NCBI GenBank assembly: GCA_022340775.1
Contig: JAJDNH010000057.1
Location: forward strand, 1 to 47,638
DNA from: Acidobacteriota bacterium
Lineage (GTDB): Bacteria; Acidobacteriota; Thermoanaerobaculia; Thermoanaerobaculales; Sulfomarinibacteraceae
Direction of reading: 5' to 3'
Length of the DNA: 47,638 bases
Shown here piece by piece: positions 8,152-19,017 of this stretch; the first letter of the stretch is position 1; the number at the start of each line of letters is the position of its first letter. Position numbers and translations under genes: made by a program. The notes beneath the pieces were generated by a model, which saw nothing but the letters and a program-made list of their open reading frames with translations, searched no databases and was not told where the DNA came from.

Positions 8152-8744
8152 TGCCGCCTGAGGACGCCGGAAAACGCGGGCCGCGTCTGATGCTGGTGCC
8201 GTTCAGTCGCCAGCAGTTCGACCTCCTGATCGAGTGGACGCCGAACGCCGAGTTCCTGCTGCAGTGGGCGGGTTCACAGCTCGAGTACCCCCTGACGCGC
8301 GCCCAGCTCCAGCTGCTGCTGGAGACCGGGGCCCGCAAGCCCCCTTCGTGCTACCTCTTTGGCGTCTGTGATCCGCGCGACGGGTCGATCGTCGGCCACG
8401 GCGAGATCGGCCAGGTGGACCGTCGAAACCACTCCGCCCACCTGATGCGCATACTCCTCGGGCCGCCCCAGCTGAGGGGCCGGGGGTTGGGGGGCGAGAT
8501 CGTCCGCGAGCTGGCACGCTTTGCCTTCGAGAGGCTGGCCGTGCACCGGCTCAGCCTGGCCGTGTTCGAGCGCAATGCGGTGGCCATACGGTGCTACGAG
8601 AGGGTCGGCTTCCGCCTCGAGGGGACGTTGAGGGATGCCCGGTGCCACGGTTCCGAGTACTGGAACCTGTGCCTGATGGCGATGCTGCGCCCGGAGTGGG
8701 AGCGGCGAGAGGCCACGCCCACGGGGAGCGACCCGGAGCGCTGA
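8151..8744 (+). CDS. GNAT-family N-acetyltransferase (RimJ/RimL type)
   Basis: The 197-aa protein reads as a GNAT fold: N-terminal substrate-binding half, beta strand IVGHGEIGQVDRRNHSAHLMRILLGP, the acetyl-CoA pyrophosphate loop LRGRGLGGEIV and the C-terminal strand/helix NAVAIRCYERVGFRLEGTLRDA, which is characteristic of RimJ/RimL-like enzymes that acetylate protein alpha-amino groups or small amines. The specific substrate is not visible. The start is GTG 8151, sharing its first base with the upstream stop codon. It converges on pnp, with a hairpin in the 80-bp space between them. Confidence 0.85.
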   Translation: MPPEDAGKRGPRLMLVPFSRQQFDLLIEWTPNAEFLLQWAGSQLEYPLTRAQLQLLLETGARKPPSCYLFGVCDPRDGSIVGHGEIGQVDRRNHSAHLMRILLGPPQLRGRGLGGEIVRELARFAFERLAVHRLSLAVFERNAVAIRCYERVGFRLEGTLRDARCHGSEYWNLCLMAMLRPEWERREATPTGSDPER

Positions 8745-8769
8745 GTCAGCGCAGCGGTGCGCGGGTGCT

Positions 8770-8800
8770 GCGACAACAACGGCCGGCATGAGCCGGCCGT
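8770..8800 (-). terminator. Terminator-like hairpin downstream of pnp
   Basis: A perfect 9-bp stem, ACGGCCGGC (8779-8787) with GCCGGCCGT (8792-8800) and a 4-nt loop, lies in the convergent space after pnp. Read on the minus strand it is followed by TTGTTGT, a weak T-rich tail. It may also serve the acetyltransferase transcript. Confidence 0.5.
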
Positions 8801-8825
8801 GAGGATTTCAGTCGAACGGGTCAGG

Positions 8826-11081
<2,256 letters not shown>

Positions 11082-11093
11082 TCCGTTGGGTCC

Positions 11094-11363
11094 TTACCCG
11101 CGCAGTCCGAGCCGTTTCACGAGCTCGCGGTAGCGTTTGATGTCCTTTTGCTTGAGGTACTCGAGCAAACGGCGCCTCCGCCCGACGAGACGGAGGAGAC
11201 CGCGCCGCGAGTGGAAGTCCTTCTTGTGGGTCTTGAAGTGCTCGGTCAGGTACTGAATTCTGTGGGTCAGCAGCGCGACCTGCACCTCGGGAGAACCGGT
11301 GTCCCCGGTGTGGGTCCGGAACTCGTCGATGATGCCGGGTTTCTGGATGTCGAAGTGGCTCAC
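11094..11363 (-). CDS. rpsO: Ribosomal protein S15
   Basis: S15 is a primary 16S rRNA binding protein of the 30S central domain. The 89-aa sequence is exactly the usual length and has the conserved [19 protein letters not shown] and [12 protein letters not shown] segments. The start is GTG 11363, because GGAGGAG lies immediately upstream with good spacing; a TTG 12 bp earlier would put this ribosome site inside the coding sequence. The gene has its own candidate promoter and a structured leader (11364-11460), which fits the known tendency of rpsO to be translationally autoregulated by S15. Confidence 0.97.
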   Translation of the reverse strand: MSHFDIQKPGIIDEFRTHTGDTGSPEVQVALLTHRIQYLTEHFKTHKKDFHSRRGLLRLVGRRRRLLEYLKQKDIKRYRELVKRLGLRG

Positions 11364-11408
11364 GTTCTCCTCCAAAGGTTACACAACCTCCGCGCGCGGA
11401 GGCAGGGG
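11364..11408 (-). promoter_or_regulatory. Structured rpsO leader with alternative hairpins around the ribosome-binding site
   Basis: On the minus strand the leader begins almost at once with a perfect 16-bp palindrome CCTCCGCGCGCGGAGG (11387-11402). It is followed by a second hairpin AGGTT-GTGT-AACCT, whose first three bases are also the end of the palindrome's right arm, and then by the rpsO Shine-Dalgarno GGAGGAG. The CCTCC of the left arm could alternatively pair with that GGAGG. The pairings are seen in the sequence; a role in S15 feedback is inference. Confidence 0.5.
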
Positions 11409-11409
11409 T

Positions 11410-11438
11410 ACGTTACCAGGATGTGGCCCGCCTGGCAA
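11410..11438 (-). promoter_or_regulatory. Candidate rpsO promoter
   Basis: TTGCCA (minus strand, 11433-11438; 5 of 6 to TTGACA) is separated by exactly 17 bp from TAACGT (11410-11415). Transcription would begin just before the leader palindrome. This separates rpsO-pnp from the truB end of the upstream operon. Confidence 0.5.
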
Positions 11439-11460
11439 TAGATGGGTGATGTTCGTGCCT

Positions 11461-12426
11461 TCACGCCTGCCTCCCGCTGGTAGACGTGCTGATGACCATT
11501 CGCGGACGTAGAACCACGGTCCTGCCGCGGGCAAGCACGTTGACGACACCGCCGATGCCAAGGAGGCCGCCGGTGTGCCCGTGGACAGACACCAGGTCCT
11601 CCTGGGCAACTACGCCGGCGTCCTGCCGGAGCACGATCACTTCGCCGCCGTGGTTGAACCGGTCCTCGGCGCCGGGGTTCAGCGTAATGCGGGGGTAGGG
11701 CAGCTGGATCTCCGGCAATGGCACCCACGCCCGACCCTCGACGATCTCCCTCGGATCAGACGTCGCTTCCAGTTCCGGCTGGGAGACGGCAGTGGTCCGA
11801 TCGTAGGGACCGATGCACAGGCGCTCGAGGTGTACGAGATGTCCGCCGCAGCCGAGGCGGCGGCCCAGATCGTTGGCCAGCGAGCGGACATAGAAGCCGG
11901 AGGACGTTCGCACCGTGAATCTCAGTACGTCCGCCCCCTCGAGCTCGAGCCGGAGCTCGTGAACGGTGACCCGCTTGGGGTCAACCTGCACCTCGTGGCC
12001 GCTGCGGGCAAGCTCATACAGTCTCTTGCCGTCCACCTTCTTGGCCGAAAAGGGAGGAGGCACCTGGTCGATCTCGCCGCTGAAGGCCGCCTCGAGCTCC
12101 CTCAGGCGGTCGTCTCGCAGCTCGGGCACGGGGCCGCTCGGCTCGGTCGGTGCTCCCTCGACGTCGTAAGTGGTGGTCGACTGTCCGAGACGGATAACGC
12201 CGGCGTAGGTCTTGTCCCAGGACAAGAGGTACTGCTGTAGCCGGGTTGCCTGGCCGATGCACAGCAGCAGCATGCCTTCGGCCATCGGATCGAGGGTGCC
12301 AGTGTGGCCGATACGGCGTTCATGGAGCGCCTTGCGGGCGATGTCGACGATGTCGTGGGAGGTCGGCCCGGCGGCCTTGAGGACCGGCAGCAGGCCGTGC
12401 CAGCGAGAGGGACGGCGGCGGCTCAT
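11461..12426 (-). CDS. truB: tRNA pseudouridine(55) synthase TruB
   Basis: TruB makes pseudouridine 55 in the T-loop of nearly all tRNAs. The 321-aa protein has the catalytic motif GHTGTLDPMAEG with the nucleophilic Asp at residue 46, the KxYxG-like DKTYAGVIRLG, the PPFSAKKVDGKRLYE motif and RTSSGFYVRSLANDLG, followed by a C-terminal PUA-like region. The start is ATG 12426, whose ATGA overlaps the stop of the DHH phosphoesterase gene; the same frame is open further upstream only because it runs antisense-like through that gene. It belongs to the rimP-to-truB operon. Confidence 0.96.
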   Translation of the reverse strand: MSRRRPSRWHGLLPVLKAAGPTSHDIVDIARKALHERRIGHTGTLDPMAEGMLLLCIGQATRLQQYLLSWDKTYAGVIRLGQSTTTYDVEGAPTEPSGPVPELRDDRLRELEAAFSGEIDQVPPPFSAKKVDGKRLYELARSGHEVQVDPKRVTVHELRLELEGADVLRFTVRTSSGFYVRSLANDLGRRLGCGGHLVHLERLCIGPYDRTTAVSQPELEATSDPREIVEGRAWVPLPEIQLPYPRITLNPGAEDRFNHGGEVIVLRQDAGVVAQEDLVSVHGHTGGLLGIGGVVNVLARGRTVVLRPRMVISTSTSGRQA

Positions 12427-13409
12427 GAGCCGCTCTCCAGCAACGTGCGAAGTCTTGCCAGCACCTCTTGGCGAACTGCGGCAAGCTCGCCGGGAACGGT
12501 GCACCCGGCGGCGTTGGAGTGCCCACCTCCACCGTAGGCCGCGGCAATTGCGCGCACGTCGACGGCGCCTCGCGAGCGCAGGCTGATCCTGACGACTCCG
12601 GGCTCCCACTGCTTGAAGAAAGCGGCGACGATGACGCCTGTGATTGCTCGCGGAACGTTGATCAACCCGTCGGTGTCGGCAGGCGTCGCCTGCGCCCTCG
12701 CGAACGCATCCGCATCGACCGACAGCGAGGCGACACGGCCGTCTTCCGTGATCTGGAGGGTACGCAGAGCCTCGCCGAGCAGCCGAACCGAGGCTGCGCT
12801 GCGCCGCTGGTGCACCCACTCCGCCACTTGCTCTGGACGTGCACCGGCCTCGACCAACTCGGCGGCGGCCAGGAATGCGCGCGGGGTGGCGTTGCTGTAG
12901 CGGAAGTCGCCGGTGTCGGTGCTGAGCGCGACGTACATTGCGGTTGCGGCTTGGGCGCTCGGCTCGACGCCGGCTGCGCGGTACATTCGAAGCACCATCT
13001 CGCCGACCGCCGGAGCGCTCTCGTCGAGGTAGTTGAGCTCGCCATAGCGGTCGTTGGCGGCGTGATGATCAATGTTGAGGATCGGCAGTGCGTCGAGGCC
13101 GTCGAAACCCGGTCGGTCGAGGCCCGGACACTCCAACGTCACTACAAGATCGAAGCCTTTGGGGAAGTCCTCCGGCGTTGTCGGTGCGACGCAAACGACC
13201 TCTGCGCCAGGCATCTCGGCGATTCCCGCCGGTGCGGGATCGCGGTTGACGATGACGGTGTCGGTGCCGAACGCAGCCGCCAGCTCGGCGAGCGCGAGCT
13301 CGGAGCCGAGGGCATCGCCGTCCGGGCTCATGTGCGACGTTACCAGGGCTCGCCGGGCGTCGGCGAGGCAACGAACCGCTTCCGCGGCATCGGTCGAGGC
13401 CCCCGTCAT
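12423..13409 (-). CDS. DHH-family phosphoesterase (NrnA-like oligoribonuclease / pAp phosphatase)
   Basis: The 328-aa protein has the N-terminal metal-binding motif SHMSPDGDALGS (residues 25-36), the DHH motif in NIDHHAAND (114-116) and the C-terminal DHHA1 glycine motif GGGGHSNAAG that binds substrate. This is the NrnA layout: a cytoplasmic Mn-dependent enzyme degrading nanoRNAs and dephosphorylating pAp. A gene of this type between rbfA and truB is found in many phyla. Both ends overlap neighbours by 4 bp (ATGA), so it is co-translated with rbfA and truB. Confidence 0.92.
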   Translation of the reverse strand: MTGASTDAAEAVRCLADARRALVTSHMSPDGDALGSELALAELAAAFGTDTVIVNRDPAPAGIAEMPGAEVVCVAPTTPEDFPKGFDLVVTLECPGLDRPGFDGLDALPILNIDHHAANDRYGELNYLDESAPAVGEMVLRMYRAAGVEPSAQAATAMYVALSTDTGDFRYSNATPRAFLAAAELVEAGARPEQVAEWVHQRRSAASVRLLGEALRTLQITEDGRVASLSVDADAFARAQATPADTDGLINVPRAITGVIVAAFFKQWEPGVVRISLRSRGAVDVRAIAAAYGGGGHSNAAGCTVPGELAAVRQEVLARLRTLLESGS

Positions 13410-13807
13410 TCGTCGCCCTCAGGCTGTTCATCGTCCTGGGGAGGAGGGATGAGGCCTTCGTGTCGCAGCCGCTCCAGCACCCTCTCCATGTGGTCTCCGT
13501 ACTCGTACGACGTGTCGCGCAGGAACTTGAGCTCGGGTAGAACCCGCAGCCGCATGCGATGGCCGAGCTCGCGGCGCAGAAACGAGGCCGCGGCGGCAAA
13601 GCCGTCGGCCGCTTGCCGCTCCCGCTCCGCATCGCCGATGACGGAGAAGTACACCGACGAGTGGGAGCGGTCCGCCGACAGCTTGACACCCGAGATCGTC
13701 ACCGCTTCCAGGCGCGGGTCCTTGACCTCACGCAGCAGCAGCTCCGCCAGCACGGAGCGAATCGACTCCTCCAGACGGGCGTTGCGGTCGCGGCTTGAGC
13801 GTGTCAT
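13406..13807 (-). CDS. rbfA: Ribosome-binding factor A
   Basis: RbfA helps late maturation of the 30S subunit and binds near the 5' end helix of 16S rRNA. The 133-aa sequence shows the single KH-like domain: RLEESIRSVLAELLLREVKDPRL, then VTISGVKLSADRSHSSVYFSV and RRELGHRMRLRVLPELKFLRDTSYEYG, all typical. The C-terminal tail is acidic (PPPQDDEQPEGDE). The ATG has GGAG 7 nt upstream. It lies in the infB-rbfA-truB order seen in most bacteria, with DUF503 inserted before it. Confidence 0.95.
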   Translation of the reverse strand: MTRSSRDRNARLEESIRSVLAELLLREVKDPRLEAVTISGVKLSADRSHSSVYFSVIGDAERERQAADGFAAAASFLRRELGHRMRLRVLPELKFLRDTSYEYGDHMERVLERLRHEGLIPPPQDDEQPEGDE

Positions 13808-13827
13808 TGTCTTCTCCGATCCGGGCC

Positions 13828-14133
13828 TTACAGCTGGTGGACGCCTATCTCCCAGCCCAGGATGGGGCCGTCCCAGATCTCGTCGATGGTGTTGCGCACT
13901 CTCTGCAGCCGTGCCTCGACGTCGACCGGGTCGGTCGACATCGCGCAGAATGCCAGTCCGGAACGTTGATAGAGGTCCTGGTGGTCGGCCTCCACCGCCA
14001 GCACCTGGTGGCGGCTGCGAACGCGCTCCACCAGGCGGCGCGTCACGCTCCGCTTGGCCTTCAGGCTGCGTGCCTCGGGGATGTGGATCTCGAGACGCGC
14101 CACACCTACAAAGAGCTTTCCGTCCTTGACCAT
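13828..14133 (-). CDS. DUF503 family protein (YlxP-like)
   Basis: The 101-aa protein has the DUF503 core: VGVARLEIHIPEARSLKAKRSVTRRLVERVRSRHQV and a short ferredoxin-like C-terminal half. YlxP proteins are commonly encoded between infB and rbfA, as here, and are suspected to assist ribosome assembly; the molecular role is not settled. It starts 7 bp after the infB stop and is clearly part of the operon. Confidence 0.9.
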   Translation of the reverse strand: MVKDGKLFVGVARLEIHIPEARSLKAKRSVTRRLVERVRSRHQVLAVEADHQDLYQRSGLAFCAMSTDPVDVEARLQRVRNTIDEIWDGPILGWEIGVHQL

Positions 14134-14140
14134 CGCGTCA

Positions 14141-16942
14141 TCACAGCTCCGGTGCCACCTCGATCAGCTTGTAGGCCTCGATGATGTCGCCGACCTTGAT
14201 GTCCTGGTACCGCTCCAGGCCGATTCCGCATTCGAAGCCTTGGCGGACCTCGGAGGCATCCTCCTTGAACCGCCTCAGGGAGGCGATCGTGCCTTCGTAG
14301 ACCACGACGTTGTCCCGCAGCAGGCGCACCTTCGCGCTTCTCGGCACCACGCCTTCTGTGACATGACAGCCGGCAATGGCGCCGATCTTCGGGACCCGGA
14401 ATATCTCGCGCACCTCTGCCTGCCCCAGGTCCTCTTCCTTGAACTCCGGCTCCAGCAACCCGACCATGGCCTTCTTGATGTCCTCGATCAGGTTGTAGAT
14501 CACGGTGTAGAGCCGAATGTCGACCTGCTCCTCGTCGGCCAGGTTCCTGGCGGTCCGCTCGGGCCGGACGTTGAAACCGATGATGATGGCGTTCGAGGCG
14601 GACGCCAGCATGACGTCGTTGGTGGTGACGGCGCCCACCGACCCGTGTAGCACGTTGATCTTGACCTTGTCCGTCGACAGGTTGCCCAGGGTGTCGCGCA
14701 GGACCTCGACCGACCCCTGCACATCCGCCTTGACGACGATGTGGAGCTCCTTGATCTCGTCTGCAGCGATCTGATCGAAGAGGTTCTCCAGCGACACCTT
14801 GCGAGTCGCCATGAGGGCGTCCTCTTTCTCCCGCTGGCTCCGGTACGATGCCACCTCGAGCGCGCGTTCCTCGTTCTCGACGACCTGCATCAGGTCGCCG
14901 GCTCCCGGCACGTCGTCGAAACCCGTGACCTCCACCGGGTCGGTGGGGCCGGCCTCGTCGACGCGAGAGCCGAGGTCGTTGGTGAGCGCGCGGACGCGTC
15001 CCCAGGTCGACCCGCAGAAGAAGTAGTCGCCGACCGCCAGCGTGCCTTGCTGCACGAGAACGGTGGCCACGATGCCGCGTCCCTTTTCCTTCTGTGCCTC
15101 GAGCACGACGCCACGCGCTGCGCCTTCACGGGTCGCCTTGAGATCCTTCATCTCGGCAACCAGCAAGATCATGTCGAGAAGGTCGTCGATGCCGGTGTGC
15201 TTTTTGGCCGATACTTCGACCGAGGGCACCTCGCCGCCCCAATCCTCGACCAGAACCTCCTGCTCGGCGAGGGCCTGCTTCACGCGGTCTGGGTTGGCGT
15301 TGGCCTTGTCGATCTTGTTGATGGCGACGATCAGCGGCACGTTGGCAGCGCGGGCGTGGTTGATCGCTTCGATCGTCTGTGGCATGACGCCGTCATCGGC
15401 CGCCACGACCAGCACTACGATGTCCGTGACATGGGCGCCGCGGGCGCGCATCTGGGTGAACGCCTCGTGGCCGGGTGTGTCGATGAACACGACCGACCGG
15501 TCCCCCGGCGCCGTGATCCGTGACGCCCCGATGTGCTGGGTGATGCCACCGGCCTCCTGCTCGGCAACGCGGCTCGAGCGGATGGCGTCGAGCAGCGAGG
15601 TCTTGCCGTGGTCGACGTGACCCATCACGGTCACGACCGGTGGCCGCGGAACGGTCGGTCCGGCCATCTCTTCGGCTTCCTCGCGCTCGTACTCGATCAG
15701 CTCCTCGACCGAGGCGACCATCGCCTCGACCTCAAGATCGGCGCACACCTGCTCGGCCAGCTCGTGCGGCAGCGACTGGTTCGTCGTCACCATCACGCCG
15801 CGCTGGATGAGTAACCCCAGGAGGTCCTTGACGGTGATGTTGAGCTTGTCCGCAAGCTCCTTTGGGGTCACCATTTCCGACAGGATGATTGGGCCTTCCG
15901 GCCGCTCGCCTTCTTTGAACTGGACCGTGCGGCGCGGCTGCGGCGGCGCCGGAGCGGTGTCCTCGCGCTGCCGACGCTTGCGCTTCTTTGTCGGCCGGGC
16001 TCCCGGGCCGGGCCGGCGACCCGGCCGGGCCGAAGGCGTTGCCGCCTCCTGCTGAGTCTTGAGCTTCTGCTCCTCGAACTTGTTGAGCAGCTCACGGATC
16101 TCGCGGGCGTCGGCTGCCGCCTTGGCCTTGCGGCTGGTACCGGCGGCCTTGCGCGCTGACCGAGCCCTCTTCTCTGCCGTGCGCTGGGCCTTCAGGCGTT
16201 CCTTGATCTCGTCGGGCGAGAGCTCTCTCAGGCCCTGCTCGAGCGGCGTGTGGGCCTTGCGAGCCCGCACTCTCTGCGGTTCCTCGGGTGCTTCGGCGCG
16301 GGCGGCGGTCAGCTCCTCTTCCGAGATCTCCACCTCCGGCTTCACGGCCGCTTCTTCGTCCTCTTCCTCTTCTTCCTCGGGCTCCGGAGCCTTGGCGGCT
16401 TTGGCAGCCTTGGTTCCCTTGTGCGGCTTCTTCGCCTTGGCAGGGGCAGGGGTCGTCGGCTCGGTAGCCGTCTCGGCCTCGGCGATCTCCTCCTGCGGTT
16501 GTTCGGAAGCCTGTGCCTCCTCGAGCACGGTTTCCTCGACGACAGACTCCTCCAGCTCCTCGAGGGCCTCTGCTGCCCCAGCAGTTGCCTGGGTGGCAAG
16601 CTCGGTGTCGGCCGGCTCCTCGGCCTCTGCCGCCGTGCCGCGCCCTCCGACCTCCTCGATCTCCCTCTCGGTCTTGATGATCTTCCGTCGCTTGCGCCTC
16701 GCCAGTCGGTCGCGGGCACTGGTGCTGCCGGCCTCTTCCTCGCTGGTGTCGCGGCGCACGATGACTTCACGTGGCCGTTTCTGCAGGGTTTCGCCGGTGA
16801 TGATCGCCCGTACGGTCCCGAGATCGAGGATGTCTTCCTCGCCGCTCACACTGACCCCGATCGACCGCAGCTTGAAAATGAGCTCGGTCGGGGTGATCCC
16901 CATCGTCTGCGCGAGGTCGACAACTCGAAGCTGTTGCACCAT
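14141..16942 (-). CDS. infB: Translation initiation factor IF-2
   Basis: IF-2 is the GTPase that brings initiator fMet-tRNA to the 30S subunit and promotes subunit joining. The 933-aa protein contains an N-terminal IF2_N helix domain ([20 protein letters not shown]), a long Glu/Ala/Lys-rich linker (about residues 50-340), a second IF2_N copy ([25 protein letters not shown]), the G domain with [22 protein letters not shown] and [10 protein letters not shown], and the C-terminal domains that bind fMet-tRNA. I chose ATG 16942 because GGAGGAG lies 9 nt upstream; a GTG two codons earlier is only 3 nt from it. The gene follows nusA without a gap. Confidence 0.98.
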   Translation of the reverse strand: MVQQLRVVDLAQTMGITPTELIFKLRSIGVSVSGEEDILDLGTVRAIITGETLQKRPREVIVRRDTSEEEAGSTSARDRLARRKRRKIIKTEREIEEVGGRGTAAEAEEPADTELATQATAGAAEALEELEESVVEETVLEEAQASEQPQEEIAEAETATEPTTPAPAKAKKPHKGTKAAKAAKAPEPEEEEEEDEEAAVKPEVEISEEELTAARAEAPEEPQRVRARKAHTPLEQGLRELSPDEIKERLKAQRTAEKRARSARKAAGTSRKAKAAADAREIRELLNKFEEQKLKTQQEAATPSARPGRRPGPGARPTKKRKRRQREDTAPAPPQPRRTVQFKEGERPEGPIILSEMVTPKELADKLNITVKDLLGLLIQRGVMVTTNQSLPHELAEQVCADLEVEAMVASVEELIEYEREEAEEMAGPTVPRPPVVTVMGHVDHGKTSLLDAIRSSRVAEQEAGGITQHIGASRITAPGDRSVVFIDTPGHEAFTQMRARGAHVTDIVVLVVAADDGVMPQTIEAINHARAANVPLIVAINKIDKANANPDRVKQALAEQEVLVEDWGGEVPSVEVSAKKHTGIDDLLDMILLVAEMKDLKATREGAARGVVLEAQKEKGRGIVATVLVQQGTLAVGDYFFCGSTWGRVRALTNDLGSRVDEAGPTDPVEVTGFDDVPGAGDLMQVVENEERALEVASYRSQREKEDALMATRKVSLENLFDQIAADEIKELHIVVKADVQGSVEVLRDTLGNLSTDKVKINVLHGSVGAVTTNDVMLASASNAIIIGFNVRPERTARNLADEEQVDIRLYTVIYNLIEDIKKAMVGLLEPEFKEEDLGQAEVREIFRVPKIGAIAGCHVTEGVVPRSAKVRLLRDNVVVYEGTIASLRRFKEDASEVRQGFECGIGLERYQDIKVGDIIEAYKLIEVAPEL

Positions 16943-16948
16943 TTCCAC

Positions 16949-18394
16949 TTACTCCTCCGCAGATCCCTGCTCGGCCGCCTCGGCAAGGGCCGCGTCGAGA
17001 GCCTGCTGCGCCATGTCGAGAAGCTTTTGAGCCGTCACTGGCCCGATTCCCGGGATGTTGGACAGCTCCTCGACGGTGCGCGACAGAACATCTTTCACGG
17101 TGTGAATCCCGTGGTCCTCGAGCCTCTCGCGCAGGCGGTCCGTCAGCGCGGGAAGCTCCTCAAGCGGGATGAGCTGGTCGTAGTCGTCCTCCGGGGCGGG
17201 CGCTTCGACTGCGGGCAGCTCTTCCTCGTCCGTAACGCCCTCCATCTCGCGCAGCATGGCGGCCAGGGCCGAGGCGAGCTCGTCCTTGACCGCGTCCTCG
17301 CTCTTGATCTCGATCCGGCAGTTGAGGAGCTTGGAGGCCAAGCGGACGTTCTGGCCGCGCTTGCCGATCGCGAGCGACAGCTGCTCGCTGCCCACGATCA
17401 CGTCGAGGACGGTGTCCATCTTCTCCTCGTAAACCTGTTGCTCGTTCTCGTCGAGGACAGGGTTGCCTTCCTCGTCGCGAAGCGGGATCGTGATTGGCTC
17501 CTCTCGGACTGCAACCCGGTTGATCTTGGCCGGCGCGAGCGCGTTCTGGGCGAAGGTCACAAGATCGCTCGACCACGGGATGATGTCGATCTTCTCGCCC
17601 TTCAGCTCACGGGTGATGGCCTGCACACGCGAGCCCTTGAGGCCGACGCAGGCGCCGACTGGATCCACGTCACGGTCGCGCGAGAACACCGCCACTTTGG
17701 CGCGCTCGCCGGCCTCGCGCACGCAGACCTTGATGATCACGGTGCCGTCGTAGATCTCGGGAACCTCCATCTCGAGCAGCTTCTCGAGCAACATCGGATG
17801 GGTGCGCGAAAGCACGATTTGCGGCCGGCTTGCGTCCATCGTGACGTCCACTACGACCGCGCGGATGCGGTCCCCCTGGCCGTAGCGCTCGTGGCGTACC
17901 TGGTGGCTGCGTGGAATGATGCCCTCGGTGTCGCCCAGCTCCACAATGAGGTTGCCGCGGTCCATACGCTTGACGATGCCGTTCAGCATCTCGCCGACGC
18001 GCTCGGAGTAGTTGCGATAGACGACGGCCCGCTCCGCCTCGCGGACCCTCTGGAAAAGCACCTGACGGGCCGACTGAGCGGCAATCCGGCCCAGTTGCGA
18101 GGTGTCGAGAGGCCACCGGAGCTCGCCGCCGATCTCGACATTGGGGTCGGTCTTGCGGGCTTCTTCCAGCGTCATCTCGATCTCGGGGTCCTCGACCTCC
18201 TCGACAACGGCCCGGGTCCGCCAGCAGGTGACCTCGCCCGTCACCTCGTCGATCTCCGTCCGCACGCTCCGTTCCTTGTAGTGCTTGCGGGCCGCCGACG
18301 AGATGGCCTCGGCCACCGCGTCCAGGAGCTTCTCGGGCTCGATGTCGCGCTCCACCGCTACCTGGCGGATCAGCGTGTTGATGTCGAGCTTCAT
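16949..18394 (-). CDS. nusA: Transcription termination/antitermination factor NusA
   Basis: NusA binds RNA polymerase and nascent RNA and modulates pausing, intrinsic termination and antitermination. The 481-aa protein has the N-terminal polymerase-binding domain (about residues 1-125), an S1 domain, the tandem KH domains (around VGACVGLKGSRVQAI and SLAIGKRGQNVRLASKLLNC) and a C-terminal helix-hairpin-helix (ELSNIPGIGPVTAQKLLD). It overlaps rimP by ATGA. A terminator hairpin in the operon leader suggests autoregulation (see findings). Confidence 0.98.
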   Translation of the reverse strand: MKLDINTLIRQVAVERDIEPEKLLDAVAEAISSAARKHYKERSVRTEIDEVTGEVTCWRTRAVVEEVEDPEIEMTLEEARKTDPNVEIGGELRWPLDTSQLGRIAAQSARQVLFQRVREAERAVVYRNYSERVGEMLNGIVKRMDRGNLIVELGDTEGIIPRSHQVRHERYGQGDRIRAVVVDVTMDASRPQIVLSRTHPMLLEKLLEMEVPEIYDGTVIIKVCVREAGERAKVAVFSRDRDVDPVGACVGLKGSRVQAITRELKGEKIDIIPWSSDLVTFAQNALAPAKINRVAVREEPITIPLRDEEGNPVLDENEQQVYEEKMDTVLDVIVGSEQLSLAIGKRGQNVRLASKLLNCRIEIKSEDAVKDELASALAAMLREMEGVTDEEELPAVEAPAPEDDYDQLIPLEELPALTDRLRERLEDHGIHTVKDVLSRTVEELSNIPGIGPVTAQKLLDMAQQALDAALAEAAEQGSAEE

Positions 18395-18879
18395 GGGCGG
18401 TACTTCCTTTTGCTGGTCAAGGCCTTCCAGTCGACCTGGAGGCGTGTTTCGAAGACATGATCGAAGGGCAGCTCAATGGTCTCTCCGGACTGGTCGAGGA
18501 GGCGGACGAGGCCGTTCTCGAGCCCGAGCAACTGGCCCGAGGCGGACCGTACCTCCCGGTACTCGGGCCGCATCCGCACCTTCACGTTGCTGCCCGCAAA
18601 CCGGTGGTAATCGCCTTCGGAGTAGAGCTTCCTCTCCAGGCCCGGCGAGGAGACCTCCAGCGTGTAATGATGGGCGATGGGGTCTTCAACGTCGAGTAGA
18701 GCCGACGCCTGCCGTGAGACAAAGGCACACTGGTCCAGGTTGACGCCCGCGGGGCCGTCGATGACGAGGCGCAGCACGGTCTTGGGGCCGCTCCCCACGA
18801 CCTCGACATCGAGGAGCTGAAGCCCTTCGCCCTCGACCAGAGACAGAAGCTGTTCTCGCAAGCTCGGTTCGACCTTCAT
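18391..18879 (-). CDS. rimP: Ribosome maturation factor RimP
   Basis: RimP is needed for efficient 30S maturation. The 162-aa sequence shows both domains: the N-terminal alpha/beta part (GLQLLDVEVVGSGPKTVLRLVID, CAFVSRQASALLDVED, YTLEVSSPGLERKL) and the C-terminal SH3-like part. ATG 18879 is preceded by GGAGAGGG. It opens the rimP-nusA-infB operon, the arrangement in most bacteria, here without the tRNA gene that precedes it in E. coli. Confidence 0.96.
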   Translation of the reverse strand: MKVEPSLREQLLSLVEGEGLQLLDVEVVGSGPKTVLRLVIDGPAGVNLDQCAFVSRQASALLDVEDPIAHHYTLEVSSPGLERKLYSEGDYHRFAGSNVKVRMRPEYREVRSASGQLLGLENGLVRLLDQSGETIELPFDHVFETRLQVDWKALTSKRKYRP

Positions 18880-18894
18880 TCCCTCTCCGCTGCG

Positions 18895-18923
18895 TTAAAA
18901 AAAGTGGGCCACCGGCCCACTTT
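18895..18923 (-). terminator. Intrinsic terminator in the rimP-nusA leader (candidate attenuator)
   Basis: Read on the minus strand, a perfect 10-bp stem AAAGTGGGCC/GGCCCACTTT with a 3-nt loop (18901-18923) ends in a run of seven T (18897-18903). It stands only 18 nt before the rimP start codon and downstream of a good promoter. CGCTGC before the stem and GCAGCG after the T-tract can also pair and enclose it. Confidence 0.8.
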
Positions 18924-18943
18924 CTCTCGAAAGCAGCGCCGAC

Positions 18944-18972
18944 TGTATAGCACACGCCGGGCCTCGGCGCAA
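18944..18972 (-). promoter_or_regulatory. Candidate promoter of the rimP-nusA-infB operon
   Basis: On the minus strand, TTGCGC (18967-18972) is spaced 17 bp from TATACA (18944-18949), which is preceded by TGC to make an extended -10. The predicted start leaves a leader of about 60 nt containing the terminator hairpin. Confidence 0.55.
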
Positions 18973-18999
18973 CCTCGAGCCGGCTCTCCGAACCTGCTG

Positions 19000-19017
19000 T
19001 AGACTTCTGAAGCGATG
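19000..19017 (+). promoter_or_regulatory. Candidate -10 (TAGACT) for a leaderless methyltransferase transcript
   Basis: TAGACT at 19000-19005 lies 9 nt upstream of the ATG at 19015 and no ribosome-binding site is present between them. A transcript from this box would start at or next to the AUG. The -35 is not clear. Confidence 0.4.

Noticed and set aside
12427-12819. N-terminal extension of the truB frame
   Set aside because: It overlaps the DHH phosphoesterase gene in another frame; TruB homologues begin near MSRRRPSRWHGLLPV, and the ATGA overlap supports 12426.
16250-18460. Long plus-strand open frame opposite nusA and infB
   Set aside because: High-GC antisense frame of real, strongly conserved genes; its protein is Leu/Asp/His-rich without family resemblance.
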